Shown here in pieces: positions 19,320 to 28,407 of a stretch of DNA of 64,000 nucleotides (the first letter of the stretch is position 1; each line of letters begins with the position of its first letter). The position numbers and the translations under genes are program-made. Origin of the DNA: G016756615 sp035556195 (GTDB lineage: Bacteria; Pseudomonadota; Alphaproteobacteria; Rhizobiales; Rhizobiaceae); contig DATMFK010000064.1 of NCBI GenBank assembly GCA_035556195.1, positions 1-64,000 on the forward strand, in the 5' to 3' direction. Under the pieces are notes generated by a model. It saw only the letters and a list, made by a program, of their open reading frames with translations, made no database searches and was not told where the DNA came from.

Positions 19320-21086
19320 ATGCTCGAGACGGCACCAAACCGGCAGGCGGCCACGTGGCTTGCTGCCTTCGCACGGGCGCTCGAGGCGGGCGACGTGGAC
19401 GGGGTCACCGGCCTTTTCATGGAGGATTGCTATTGGCGCGACCTCCTCGCCTTCACCTGGAACATCCGCACCATGGAAGGCCGTGCGGCGATCCGCGAAA
19501 TGCTGGGTCAAACGCTGGCGCGCACGGCGCCGGCCAACTGGCGGCTTGCGCAAGACGCCACGCCCGATGGCGGATCGACCGAGGCCTGGTTCACATTCGA
19601 GACGGCCTCGGCGCGCGGCGAGGGACATGTTCGCCTGATCGACGGGCGATGCCGCACCCTCTTCACCGCGGTCAGCGAGCTCAAGGGCTTCGAGGACAGC
19701 AAGGGCCCGACTCGCCCGCTCGGCGTGCGCCACAAGGCCGAACGCAACCGCGAGACCTGGTCGGAGACCCGGCGCCGCGAAGAAACGGCGCTCGGCAGGA
19801 GCGAGCAGCCCTATTGCGTGATCGTCGGCGGCGGGCAGGGAGGCATGGCGCTGGGAGCAAGGCTGCGCCAGCTGGGGGTGCCCGCCATCATCCTGGAGAA
19901 GAACGCGCGGGCCGGCGATTCCTGGCGCAATCGCTACCGCTCGCTCGTGCTGCATGACCCGGTCTGGTACGATCATCTGCCCTATATGCCGTTCCCCGAA
20001 AACTGGCCGGTCTTCACCCCCAAGGACAAGATGGGCGACTGGCTGGAAATGTACGCCCGGGTGATGGAGCTGAACTACTGGACCTCCGCGACCTGCGTGT
20101 CCGCTTCCTATGACGAGAACGAGAGAATCTGGACCGTGCAAGTCGACAGGGCCGGCGAGCGTGTCGTGCTGCAGCCCAGGCAACTCGTCTTCGCCACCGG
20201 AGCCTACGGACCGCCGAAGCTCATCGATCTGCCCGGCGCCGACGCCTTCGAAGGAGAGATCCTGCACTCCAGCCAGTATTCCGATGGCCGGCGCTTCAGG
20301 GGCAAGTCCTGCGCCGTGATCGGGGCGGCGAGCTCCGGCCACGACGTCAGCGTCGATCTCTGGGAAAGCGGCGCCGACGTCACGATGGTCCAGCGGTCGC
20401 CGACGACCGTGGTCAAGTCCGACACGCTGACGGAGCTGGCGTTCGAAATCTACTCGGAAGACGCGCTCGCCCGTGGCATCACCACCGAGAAGGCGGACAT
20501 GATCGTCGCCTCGATGCCCTTCGCCCTGATGCCGGAGGGCCAGAAGGCGCTCTACGATCGCATCAGGGAACGCGATGCGGCCTTCTACGAGCGCCTTGCC
20601 GGCTCCGGCTTCGCGATCGATTTCGGCCACGACGAGACCGGCCTGATGATGAAGGCCTACCGCACTGGATCGGGCTATTACATCGATGTCGGGGCTTCGG
20701 AGCTGATCGTCAATGGCGAGATCGGCATCCGCAGCGGCGTGTCCGTAGAAAGGCTGACGCCGAAGGGCATCCTCTTCGACGACGGTTCGGAACTGGCGGC
20801 CGACGTCATCGTCACCTGCACCGGCTACCAGTCGATGCATGAGACAGTGGCGGTGGTCGTCTCGCGCGAGGTGGCCGACAAGGTCGGCCCGTGCTGGGGC
20901 CTGGGGTCCGGCGTGAGAAACGACCCGGGCCCGTGGCAGGGCGAACCGCGCAACATGTGGAAGCCGACCGCGCAGGAGGCGCTCTGGTTCCACGGCGGCA
21001 ACCTCGCCCTGTCGCGCTTCTATTCCAAGTTCCTCGCCCTGCAGATCAAGGCGCGGATGGAGGGGATCCCGACGCCGGTGTATTGA
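19320..21086 (+). CDS. Flavin-containing monooxygenase with N-terminal NTF2-like domain
   Basis: A 588-residue fusion. Residues 1-130 form a SnoaL/NTF2-like domain (WLAAFARALEAGDVDGVTGL). From about 165 a two-dinucleotide flavoprotein follows: FAD site YCVIVGGGQGGMALGARL, then NADPH site CAVIGAASSGHDVSVDLW near residue 330, with the ATG motif FATGAYGPPK between. This is the group of YUCCA/FMO-like NAD(P)/FAD monooxygenases. GGGAGGGGGAC before the ATG is a strong ribosome site. The substrate is unknown; the neighbours point to nitrogen- or ketone-containing compounds. Confidence 0.87.
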   Translation: MLETAPNRQAATWLAAFARALEAGDVDGVTGLFMEDCYWRDLLAFTWNIRTMEGRAAIREMLGQTLARTAPANWRLAQDATPDGGSTEAWFTFETASARGEGHVRLIDGRCRTLFTAVSELKGFEDSKGPTRPLGVRHKAERNRETWSETRRREETALGRSEQPYCVIVGGGQGGMALGARLRQLGVPAIILEKNARAGDSWRNRYRSLVLHDPVWYDHLPYMPFPENWPVFTPKDKMGDWLEMYARVMELNYWTSATCVSASYDENERIWTVQVDRAGERVVLQPRQLVFATGAYGPPKLIDLPGADAFEGEILHSSQYSDGRRFRGKSCAVIGAASSGHDVSVDLWESGADVTMVQRSPTTVVKSDTLTELAFEIYSEDALARGITTEKADMIVASMPFALMPEGQKALYDRIRERDAAFYERLAGSGFAIDFGHDETGLMMKAYRTGSGYYIDVGASELIVNGEIGIRSGVSVERLTPKGILFDDGSELAADVIVTCTGYQSMHETVAVVVSREVADKVGPCWGLGSGVRNDPGPWQGEPRNMWKPTAQEALWFHGGNLALSRFYSKFLALQIKARMEGIPTPVY

Positions 21087-21119
21087 GGCGGCGGCAACCC
21101 CTCATCCGCCCGCGCCCGC

Positions 21120-22352
21120 CTAGACGGCCGTGCACGTGAAATGCCGGGCGGCGACTTCCACATGGGTATGGTGGGCGTGCGCATGGTACCGTTCGGTCTC
21201 GTCGTGGTCGGCGGGATCGTTCGGCCACCACGCACCGCCGGCGACGATGCCTTCCGAGACGATCCGCTCCTCCGCCACCAATTCGGTGCCGGTCGCGTCG
21301 ACGAAAGTGAAGCGGCCGGGCAGCCGCTTCAGGACCGCCACGTCGGCAGGCCCGCCGACGGCGAGCGTGCCGAGATCCGGCCGTCCGATCGCGTCGGCGG
21401 GACTGCGGGTCGCCGCGCGGATGAGGTCGGCAAAGGGCATGCCCAAAGCAAGCAGCTTGGACATGCAGACGAGGATGTCGAAAGCCGGACCGTCGACGCA
21501 ATAGAGATGGACGTCGCTGCTGATCACGTCGGGCGCCAGCCCCTCTCGCAGCATGGCGCGGGCGACGTCGAAATCGAACGAACCCATGCCGTGGCCGATA
21601 TCGAAGACGACGCCGCGCTCGCGCGCCAGGAACATGTCCGGCCGCACCGCGCCCGAGGCGAAGACAGGGGCGTTGGGGAAGGGGCGGAAGCAATGGGTGA
21701 GAATGTCGCCGCGGCGCAGACGTGGCAGGACCTCAGACCGGCCGGGCGGCGGCTCGTCGATATGCGCCATCAACGGCAGGCCGGCGCGGTCGGCCGCCTC
21801 CAGAGCAAGGTCCACCGGTGCAATCCCGCTGGTGCCGCCGGCGTTGCGTCCCGAGCGCACCTTCACGCCGACGACCACATCGCGATGCTCGCGCGCGGCG
21901 GCCACGGCCTCGCGCGGCTCGCAGAGCCTGAGGTCCGCGCACTCGCCGACCATGACGGAATGCGAAAAGCCGAAGATGCCGGCAAAGGAAATGTTCACGT
22001 AAGCGAGGATGCGGACCCGCGACCGTTCGATGACATGCCGGCGGAAGCCGAGGAAATTGCCCGCCCCAGCACTTCCCGCGTCCACGAAGGTTGTAGTGCC
22101 GCTTTTCGCGGCAAGCCGGTCCGCGTCCACGCCGAGTGACGTGCCGCCCCAATAGACGTGGCTGTGCAGATCGATGAGCCCCGGCGTGACGATGCAGCCT
22201 GAAGCGTCGACTACTTTGGATGCGCGATCCGCCGGTATGTCGCGGTCGATGGCCGCTATGCGGTTTCCGGCGATGGCAATGTCGCGACGCTCATCGACAC
22301 CCGAAGTCGGGTCGACGAGCCGCCCGCCCCGCAAGAGGAGATCGAATTGCAT
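21120..22352 (-). CDS. Amidohydrolase/deacetylase family metallohydrolase (COG3964 type)
   Basis: A 410-residue metal-dependent hydrolase of the amidohydrolase superfamily. The first metal motif is PGLIDLHSHVYWGG, later ligands are in MAHIDEPPP and ILTHCFRPFPN, and the catalytic Asp is in DVISSDVHLYC. The lysine in VVVGVKVRSG may be the carboxylated bridging ligand. The ATG at 22352 has AGGGAACAGC upstream; the same frame stays open far to the right only because it lies opposite the SDR gene. It converges on the monooxygenase with a 33-bp gap. The substrate is likely a cyclic amide or N-acyl compound. Confidence 0.85.
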   Translation of the reverse strand: MQFDLLLRGGRLVDPTSGVDERRDIAIAGNRIAAIDRDIPADRASKVVDASGCIVTPGLIDLHSHVYWGGTSLGVDADRLAAKSGTTTFVDAGSAGAGNFLGFRRHVIERSRVRILAYVNISFAGIFGFSHSVMVGECADLRLCEPREAVAAAREHRDVVVGVKVRSGRNAGGTSGIAPVDLALEAADRAGLPLMAHIDEPPPGRSEVLPRLRRGDILTHCFRPFPNAPVFASGAVRPDMFLARERGVVFDIGHGMGSFDFDVARAMLREGLAPDVISSDVHLYCVDGPAFDILVCMSKLLALGMPFADLIRAATRSPADAIGRPDLGTLAVGGPADVAVLKRLPGRFTFVDATGTELVAEERIVSEGIVAGGAWWPNDPADHDETERYHAHAHHTHVEVAARHFTCTAV

Positions 22353-22605
22353 CCTGCTGTTCCCTCGCGGGCATCCCCTCGCGACGCCATCGCTCTGGTG
22401 ACGACGGCGTCGCGAGCCCGTCCCCTGTCCTTCGCCGTCATGGTGATTTAGTCTGTGTTGGAAAGCAACATTTTTCTTGAATTCATGTTGCTTTATTACA
22501 AGACGATCAGCATCTTTGCCCCGGGGGCACGGCGCGCTCCCGAGACGCGCGGGGCGATGAGGGAGGGCGAAGCGTCGGCGCGCTGACGATTCGAGGGAGG
22601 AGACG

Positions 22606-23364
22606 ATGATCGATTTCGAAGGGGACAGGGTCGTGCTCACCGGCGCGGCGGGCGGTGTCGGCAGCGCCCTGGTGAAGGTCCTGTCCGCCTGCGGCGCAAA
22701 AATCGTGGCCTGCGACCAGGAGGGCATGGACCTCACGGCGGAAGGGATCGCCGAGAGCCTCCATTTCGATCTGCTCGACGACGCCGCGGTCGCCGCCGCG
22801 GCCGAGAGGATCGTCGCCGGCGGGGTTCCGGCAGCGGTTATTTCCAATGCGGGTTGGACGCGCGCCGAGACGCTGGCCGACGTGACGACCGAGGCGCTCG
22901 ACCGCGAGATGAACCTCAATTTCCGCAGCGCCGCGCTTCTGTCGAAGGCGTTGCTTCCAGCCATGCGCAACCGCGCGTCGGGCGCTGCCTTCGTCTTCAT
23001 CTCCTCGGTGAATGCCTTCGCCCATTGCGGCAATCCTGCATATTCCGCGGCCAAGGCGGCGCTGAACGCCTGGATGCGGGCGATCGCGACTGAGGAGGGA
23101 AAGAACGGCGTCAGGGCAAATGTGGTCGTCCCCGGCTCCATCCGCACGGGCGCCTGGGATCACCGGATCGCCGAAAAGCCGGACATCCTTTCCGTCGTGG
23201 GCCGGCTATATCCCTTGGGCCGGTTGGTGGAGCCTGCGGAAGTGGCGCGCGCGGCGGCATTTCTCGCCTCGCCTGCGGCGAGCGGCATCACCGGCGCGAC
23301 CTTGAATGTCGACGCGGGGCTCATGGCCGGCAATATGCCATTCCTCGAACAGATATCGAGTTGA
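22606..23364 (+). CDS. SDR family oxidoreductase
   Basis: A 252-residue short-chain dehydrogenase. The cofactor site is VLTGAAGGVGSALVKVL (TGxxxGxG), the NAG-type motif is ISNAGWTRAE, and the catalytic residues are Ser in FIFISSVN, with YSAAKAALNAW giving Tyr and Lys. The end (GITGATLNVDAGLM) is typical. GGGAGGAGACG before the ATG supports the start. It is divergent from the amidohydrolase gene and may share its regulation. Confidence 0.9.
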   Translation: MIDFEGDRVVLTGAAGGVGSALVKVLSACGAKIVACDQEGMDLTAEGIAESLHFDLLDDAAVAAAAERIVAGGVPAAVISNAGWTRAETLADVTTEALDREMNLNFRSAALLSKALLPAMRNRASGAAFVFISSVNAFAHCGNPAYSAAKAALNAWMRAIATEEGKNGVRANVVVPGSIRTGAWDHRIAEKPDILSVVGRLYPLGRLVEPAEVARAAAFLASPAASGITGATLNVDAGLMAGNMPFLEQISS

Positions 23365-23396
23365 GCGCCGCGTCGGAAGAACGCAGGACACCCAAG

Positions 23397-23627
23397 TCAG
23401 GACAAGCTGTCGGCAACACCGGTCTGGGCTCCGGCGAGCCCCGGCTCGGTCACGGCCTGGGCGGCCAGCATCATCACTGCGTAGGCGGCCTGGCGGGGAT
23501 CCCACCCTGCCTGCTCTGCCATCTGCAGGAGCTTGGTCACGGAGGGTTCGAGCGCGAACTGGCACTCGGGCTGGTATCTGCTATCGTCGACGGGATGTCC
23601 AGGTGGGTTGATCTTCGCTTTCGCCAT
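23397..23627 (-). CDS. Small conserved hypothetical protein
   Basis: A 76-residue soluble protein. The centre (FALEPSVTKLLQMAEQAGWD and PRQAAYAVMMLAAQAVTEPG) is amphipathic helix and looks like a structured small domain. I have seen proteins of this type as hypotheticals in Rhizobiales, but no function is known to me. It converges on the SDR gene with a 32-bp gap. Confidence 0.6.
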   Translation of the reverse strand: MAKAKINPPGHPVDDSRYQPECQFALEPSVTKLLQMAEQAGWDPRQAAYAVMMLAAQAVTEPGLAGAQTGVADSLS

Positions 23628-23840
23628 GCCTGCCCTGCAGAGTCCCTAAACGGCTTGCCGGATGGAATCGCGGCGCCTGCCTGTTTTGAGCATCGAATTA
23701 CGGCAAAAACCATTCACACTTCCATAACACCTTGGCACCCGATGTTTACGGCGCCACACTGCCCGAAAGGATGCTGCCATACCCCTTCCGCAGGTATGCA
23801 GGCGAGGATCCCGATCGGCTGAGTTTTTGATGCTTCCACG

Positions 23841-24731
23841 ATGTCGCCTGATCACTCGTTTCATTTGAACCCGCTCGCCGTTGAAGAGACCGCACGCTTC
23901 TTCAGCATTCAACGAGCGCGCGCGCTCGAATGTCTCGCGGCGCGATTCCGTAGCCACGCCTATGCGCCGCACACGCATGATTCCTTCGTGGTCGGAACGA
24001 TCGTGGCAGGGTGCGAGACATTCAGCATCGGAGGGACGCGCTATTATGCCCGACCCGGCCATCTCGTTCTCATCGATCCCGGCGTTGTCCACGATGGCGA
24101 GCCGGCCGGCGACGGTTTCGCCTATCGCATCAGCTATCCCTCCGCGGAGCTGCTGCTTGAGCTGGCGGCTGACGCGTGCGAGCGGGATCCTGCCGGGCCC
24201 CCCCACTTCGCCCGGCCGATCGTCGCGGACGCCGAACTGGCCGATAGGCTCGCCGCTGTCCACCGTCTTGCCGAGGCCGGTGGCGATGCGCTCGAGCTCG
24301 ACGAGAAGCTGCTCGGGTTCTTCGTGCGCCTCCTTGCCCGGCACGGCGGCACGGCGAGCCCTGTTCAGATGGAGCGGCATCTGCTTGGGGAAAGAGGGCC
24401 GGTTGCACGGGCGATCGACTATCTCGACGCTTGCTTTTTCGAGACGGTCGACCTTGCAACCCTCTCCGAGGTCGCCGGGATACCGCGCACCCGGCTGATC
24501 CGTGCCATGCGCCGCGAGACCGGCCTAACGCCTCATGCCTGGCTGACCGACCGGCGTATCCGTGCGGCCCGTCGGATGCTCGCCGAAGGCGGCCCGCCGG
24601 CGGATGTTGCGGTCGCCTGCGGCTTCTACGATCAGAGCCATCTCAATCGCGCCTTCAAGGCGCGCGTCGGCGTCTCGCCAGGAGTTTTCCGCGCCGCCAT
24701 CGGGGCAGATAGCAGCGGTCAATTATATTGA
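23841..24731 (+). CDS. AraC family transcriptional regulator
   Basis: A 296-residue regulator with an N-terminal cupin sensor (YAPHTHDSFVVGTIVAGCET and HLVLIDPGVVHDGEP, residues about 35-90) and a C-terminal double HTH (DLATLSEVAGIPRTRLIRAM and PPADVAVACGFYDQSHLNRA). This is the AraC group often found next to AzlC/AzlD exporters, which lie 169 bp downstream. It probably activates azlCD in response to an amino acid or related compound. Confidence 0.9.
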   Translation: MSPDHSFHLNPLAVEETARFFSIQRARALECLAARFRSHAYAPHTHDSFVVGTIVAGCETFSIGGTRYYARPGHLVLIDPGVVHDGEPAGDGFAYRISYPSAELLLELAADACERDPAGPPHFARPIVADAELADRLAAVHRLAEAGGDALELDEKLLGFFVRLLARHGGTASPVQMERHLLGERGPVARAIDYLDACFFETVDLATLSEVAGIPRTRLIRAMRRETGLTPHAWLTDRRIRAARRMLAEGGPPADVAVACGFYDQSHLNRAFKARVGVSPGVFRAAIGADSSGQLY

Positions 24732-24750
24732 CCGCTGGAGCGCGCGACTG

Positions 24751-24839
24751 CGCGCCGCGCCCGTTGGCGCGAAAGCCAAGCGGCCCGGGATGGGGCCGCG
24801 CCGGCGAGTGAGGCATCCTGGATGTATCAACATCCAGGG
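24751..24839 (+). repeat. Intergenic repeat element, family 2 (copy A)
   Basis: An 89-bp element in the gap between the AraC gene and azlC, including TTGGCGCGAAAGCCAAGCGG and a terminal hairpin CCTGGATGT-ATCA-ACATCCAGG. A nearly identical copy in the opposite orientation is at 61516-61602. It is non-coding. Confidence 0.85.
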
Positions 24840-24899
24840 TCAGTCGTACAAGTCGAAAAGCGTCACTTTTGTCCAAGCGGCAGTCCGGCAAGTCGCATA

Positions 24900-25700
24900 A
24901 TGAAGGTCGTGAGACACCACTTCGAACGACGTGCCGAGATGGACTGCGCCCCGAACAAAGCCGGCCAAGAATCGATCTCCGTTTCGCCCCCGGCGTGGGC
25001 GGAATTCCGCAAGGGCGTGGTCGTGAGCCTTCCCGCCATCGCCGCGGCCGCGCCGTTTGCGATCCTCCTGGGCGCGCTCTCTGCCGACAAGGGTTTGAGC
25101 GTGCCGGAGACCGGACTGATGTCCGCGCTGGTCTTCGCCGGCAGTGCCCAGTTCATCGCGCTGGACGCGTGGCAGGCGCCGCCCGCCTGGCTGGCGATCG
25201 GCGCCGGCACGCTGGTGGTGAACCTTCGGCACGTCTTCATGAGCGCATCGGTGCTGAGACACATGGCGGCCTTTCCGCGTTGGCTGCGAGCGGCCGCCAT
25301 GCTTTTCCTCGCGGACGAGATTTGGGCCTTCGCCGAGGCGCGCGCCGCGCGGCAAAGACTGACGCCGGCCTTCTATGCCGGGCTTGTCGCTTTCTTCTAT
25401 GCCAACTGGGTGATCTCGACGATGATCGGAGGTCTCGCCGGCCGGCTGATCAGCGATCCCAGGGCCTGGGGCTTCGACTTCGCCTTCATCGCGATCTTCA
25501 TCGGTCTCATCATGGGCTTCCGCGAGCGACCGGGCTTCGCCGTCACGCTCCTGGCGAGCGCGGCCGCGGCGATCCTGGTCCATCTGATCTCTCCCGGGCC
25601 AATGTCGATCGCCGTCGGCGCGCTGGCCGGCGTCGTCGCCGCGGCAATCGCCGCGGATCCAGGCCACGGCGATCCCGACAATGGGAAGGATCGTCCGTGA
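24900..25700 (+). CDS. azlC: AzlC family branched-chain amino acid export protein, large subunit
   Basis: About 266 residues with seven or so hydrophobic segments. Family marks include AGSAQFIALDAW and GTLVVNLRHVFMSASVLRHM. AzlC with AzlD forms an inner-membrane exporter for branched-chain or other amino acids. The frame is open from 24822 but that part comes from the upstream repeat; ATG at 24900 is used and ATG at 24939 is also possible, neither with a strong ribosome site. The stop overlaps the azlD start (GTGA). Confidence 0.88.
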   Translation: MKVVRHHFERRAEMDCAPNKAGQESISVSPPAWAEFRKGVVVSLPAIAAAAPFAILLGALSADKGLSVPETGLMSALVFAGSAQFIALDAWQAPPAWLAIGAGTLVVNLRHVFMSASVLRHMAAFPRWLRAAAMLFLADEIWAFAEARAARQRLTPAFYAGLVAFFYANWVISTMIGGLAGRLISDPRAWGFDFAFIAIFIGLIMGFRERPGFAVTLLASAAAAILVHLISPGPMSIAVGALAGVVAAAIAADPGHGDPDNGKDRP

Positions 25701-25993
25701 ATCCGGATGTGCTCGCCACCATCCTCGCGATGGCTGCCGCTACCTTCGCGACGCGTCTGGCCGGGTTCTTCGTCCCCGAAGGCTTTGCGCGGCGCGGCCG
25801 TTTGAAGGCGGCGTTCGAAGCCATGCCCGTCGCTGTGCTCGGGGCGATCATCACACCGACCGTCCTTGCGACCGGCTGGCCGGAAGCGGCGGCGGCCGCC
25901 CTCGTCGTGCTTGCCGCCTGGCGGCTTCCGCTGATTGCGGCAATCGTGACCGGCATCCTCGCGGCGGCCGCCTTCAGAGCATTCGCAGGCTAA
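25697..25993 (+). CDS. azlD: AzlD domain protein, small exporter subunit
   Basis: A 98-residue membrane protein starting at a GTG that overlaps the azlC stop. It has the AzlD plan: FATRLAGFFVPEGF early, then AMPVAVLGAIITPTVLATGW and two more membrane segments. It forms the exporter with AzlC by translational coupling. Confidence 0.88.
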   Translation: MNPDVLATILAMAAATFATRLAGFFVPEGFARRGRLKAAFEAMPVAVLGAIITPTVLATGWPEAAAAALVVLAAWRLPLIAAIVTGILAAAAFRAFAG

Positions 25994-26033
25994 CTTGAGT
26001 GTGCAGCAGTGAACGACATGCCGCGGACCAGCA

Positions 26034-26777
26034 TTAGCCCGAAACCTTCATGCGGGTCGCTCGCCAGCCGCCATCGACGGCGATGATCTCTCCGTTGACG
26101 AAAGAAGCGTCGTCGGAGCAGAGGAATGCGACGACGCTCGCCACTTCCTCCGGCTTTCCGGTGCGGCCCACGGGCGTGCCGTTGAGCATGAGGTCGCGAT
26201 AGGTCGGGTCCTGGAGAAGCTTCGCCGTCATGGCGGTTTCGATGAGCCCCGGCGCAACGGCATTCACGCGGATGCCGGCTGGGCCGTAGTCGGCCGTCAT
26301 CTGCCGCGTGAGCCCGGAGAGGGCGGCCTTGGACGCGGCATAGGCCGCGGTCCCGCGATAGCCGACCTCCCCGAAGATCGACGCGATATGGACGATGCTG
26401 CCCTTGCCGCGCTCGATCATTCCGGGAAGGACGGCGCGGGAAAGCCGGAACGCCGCGCCCAGATTGACGTCCAGGATCCTTTCCCAGCTCTCGTCGTCGG
26501 TCAGCGCGACCGGCCGTGAGCCGCCTATGCCGGCGTTGTTCACCAACGCATAGACGGTGCCGAGCCCACTGGCGGCAGCGGCAATCTCGGCGGCAGCCGA
26601 CTTGTCGGCGAGATCGGCCTGCAGAAAGGCGCTGCGCCCCGGCTCGACAGGAAAACCTTCGGGCCGGGAGGCGCGATCGACGGCCAGCACCGCATAGCCG
26701 TCGGCGAGAAAGCGCGTCGCGATCGCCGCCCCGATGCCTGCCGCCGCGCCCGTGACGATTGCAACGCGAGGCTTCAT
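26034..26777 (-). CDS. SDR family oxidoreductase
   Basis: A 247-residue short-chain dehydrogenase. It has VAIVTGAAAGIGAAIATRFL, LVNNAGIGGSRP, catalytic Ser in HIASIFGEVG and YAASKAALSGLTR, ending IAVDGGWRATR. The start overlaps the stop of the next upstream SDR gene (ATGA), so both are co-translated. As the end of the peptide ABC operon, it may act on hydroxy or keto acids released from the imported compound. The substrate is unknown. Confidence 0.9.
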   Translation of the reverse strand: MKPRVAIVTGAAAGIGAAIATRFLADGYAVLAVDRASRPEGFPVEPGRSAFLQADLADKSAAAEIAAAASGLGTVYALVNNAGIGGSRPVALTDDESWERILDVNLGAAFRLSRAVLPGMIERGKGSIVHIASIFGEVGYRGTAAYAASKAALSGLTRQMTADYGPAGIRVNAVAPGLIETAMTAKLLQDPTYRDLMLNGTPVGRTGKPEEVASVVAFLCSDDASFVNGEIIAVDGGWRATRMKVSG

Positions 26778-27526
26778 GCGAGGCGCCCTCCGTCGACGGG
26801 CAAGCTCACACCGGTGATGTAGGCGGCGGCAGGCGAAGCCAGGAAGGCGATCGCTTCCGCCACTTCCACCGGCTTGCCCAGCCGGCCGAGCGGGTGGAGC
26901 GCGATCATGGCGCGGCGCTCGGACTCCGGATCGGCCGACGCCAGCGTGCGGTCGAACATCTCGCTGTCGATCGAGCCTGGACAGACCGCATTGACGCGGA
27001 TCTTGTCTCCCGCGAGGCTGAGCGCCAGGGAGCGCGTCATCGAGATCACTGCCGCCTTGGAAAGGGCATAGGCTCCGAGGCGGCGCGAGCCGAGCAGTCC
27101 TGCGGTCGAGGCGACATTGACGATGGCGCCTCCCGCGCCGGCGGCCTTCATGCGGCGGATGGCCTGCTGCGCGCAGGCAAGGCCGCCGCGGACATTGACC
27201 GCGAGAACGCGGTCGACGGCGTCCAGATCGCATGTCTCGAGCGGGCCGGCCGGGCCTTCTATCCCGGCGCTGTTGACCAATGCGTCGCAACGGGCAATCG
27301 CGCCGAAAGCCGTGGCGACCGCAGCGCTGTCGGTGATGTCGACGCGATGAGTCTCCACCTGTGCGCCGCGCTTGCGCAGGTCGTCGCGCGCCGCTTCGAG
27401 GCGGTCGGCCGAGATGTCCAGAAGTTCGAGCGCGGCGCCGCGCTCCGCCAGAAGTTGGGCCGTCGCGAAACCGAGGCCGGAAGAAGCCCCGGTCACGACG
27501 ACGGTTTTGCCGGAAAAGACGCTCAC
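26774..27526 (-). CDS. SDR family oxidoreductase
   Basis: A 250-residue short-chain dehydrogenase with VVVTGASSGLGFATAQLLAE, VNSAGIEGPAG, VNVASTAGLLGS and YALSKAAVISMTR. It is only moderately like the next SDR, so the pair are not a recent duplication. It lies 6 bp after the hydrolase gene and overlaps the next SDR by 4 bp. Confidence 0.9.
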   Translation of the reverse strand: MSVFSGKTVVVTGASSGLGFATAQLLAERGAALELLDISADRLEAARDDLRKRGAQVETHRVDITDSAAVATAFGAIARCDALVNSAGIEGPAGPLETCDLDAVDRVLAVNVRGGLACAQQAIRRMKAAGAGGAIVNVASTAGLLGSRRLGAYALSKAAVISMTRSLALSLAGDKIRVNAVCPGSIDSEMFDRTLASADPESERRAMIALHPLGRLGKPVEVAEAIAFLASPAAAYITGVSLPVDGGRLA

Positions 27527-27532
27527 TGCGGG

Positions 27533-28342
27533 CTACTCGTTCTCGGCAGCCCAGGCGGCAGCGACATCACGTCCCCTGGCGATCCACACGTCGGGCTTGC
27601 TGAGCATGTGCTCGATCATGCGCCGCAGGAGCATGGTGCGCGAAGGCCTGCCGGAGAATTGGGGGTGCATGACGAGGTTGAAGAGCCCGCCCAATTCGTA
27701 GATCGCATCGAATTCGTCGCGCCAGACCTGGAAGATGTGGTCGTTGGTGAAGAGCGGGCGCGGCGTCTGGACGGCGAACATCATGAAGGGAGCATCGTCG
27801 GTCGACCAGTGCCAGGGCAGTTCGACCGGCCCCGGCGTCCCGTCCGGCATCACGTGCCGGTAGGGGAACACGTCGGTCATCAGCGACGAATCGTAGAGGA
27901 AGCCGTATTCCTTCAACAGACCGATCAGGCTGGGGCTGGTCTCGCCGGCAGGGGAGCGATAGCCGGTCGGGCGTATTCCCGCCACGCGGTCGAGCGCCGC
28001 CAGTCCTTTTTCGAAGGTGGCGCGTTCCTCATCCGGCTTGTCGGGATCGGTCCATTCGTGAAGATAGCCATGGTGGCCGATCTCATGTCCGTCAGCGAGG
28101 ATCGCCTCGACCCGGTCGGCATATTTCTCCGCGGTCCATCCCGGGATGTAGAAGGTCGCCGGCAGGTTATAGCTGCGGAAGACCTTGAGGAGCTCGGGGA
28201 CCCCGCGAACGCCGCCATAGATTCCCTGAGACAGCACGCCCGGCCTCTTGGCGTTGGCCGGATCGCGCGAGAGCCACAAGGTCTCCGCGTCGAAATCGGC
28301 AGTCACCATCACCGCGCAGCGCGCATTGTTCGGCCACTTCAT
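27533..28342 (-). CDS. Polysaccharide deacetylase-fold hydrolase, possibly a cyclic imide hydrolase
   Basis: A 269-residue NodB-fold protein without a signal peptide. The metal site is visible: Asp16/Asp18 in TADFDAET and the HxxxH-type pair in HHGYLHEW (His91/His95), then GYRSPAGE. This group contains HpPgdA-like proteins, PuuE-type allantoinases and bacterial cyclic imidases, which act on amides in small rings rather than on polymers. The cytoplasmic location and the placement behind a peptide transporter favour a small-molecule amidase. Which one is not decidable from sequence. Confidence 0.8.
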   Translation of the reverse strand: MKWPNNARCAVMVTADFDAETLWLSRDPANAKRPGVLSQGIYGGVRGVPELLKVFRSYNLPATFYIPGWTAEKYADRVEAILADGHEIGHHGYLHEWTDPDKPDEERATFEKGLAALDRVAGIRPTGYRSPAGETSPSLIGLLKEYGFLYDSSLMTDVFPYRHVMPDGTPGPVELPWHWSTDDAPFMMFAVQTPRPLFTNDHIFQVWRDEFDAIYELGGLFNLVMHPQFSGRPSRTMLLRRMIEHMLSKPDVWIARGRDVAAAWAAENE

Positions 28343-28362
28343 CGTCTATACTCCCCAGAATG

Positions 28363-28398
28363 AAAAAGGGCGGCTCCGGTCTCCCGCAGCCGCCGCCC
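28363..28398 (-). terminator. Rho-independent terminator after the peptide-binding protein gene
   Basis: Read on the minus strand, GGGCGGC pairs with GCCGCCC across a 20-base middle part and is followed by TTTTTC. It lies between the binding-protein gene (end 28408) and the hydrolase gene (start 28342), so it should reduce expression of the three enzymes relative to the transporter. Confidence 0.75.
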
Positions 28399-28407
28399 GA
28401 TGTTTTG

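Noticed and set aside
22353..23147. Long upstream extension of the amidohydrolase frame
   Set aside because: It lies opposite the SDR gene, and the ATG at 22352 has a good ribosome site and the normal family start.
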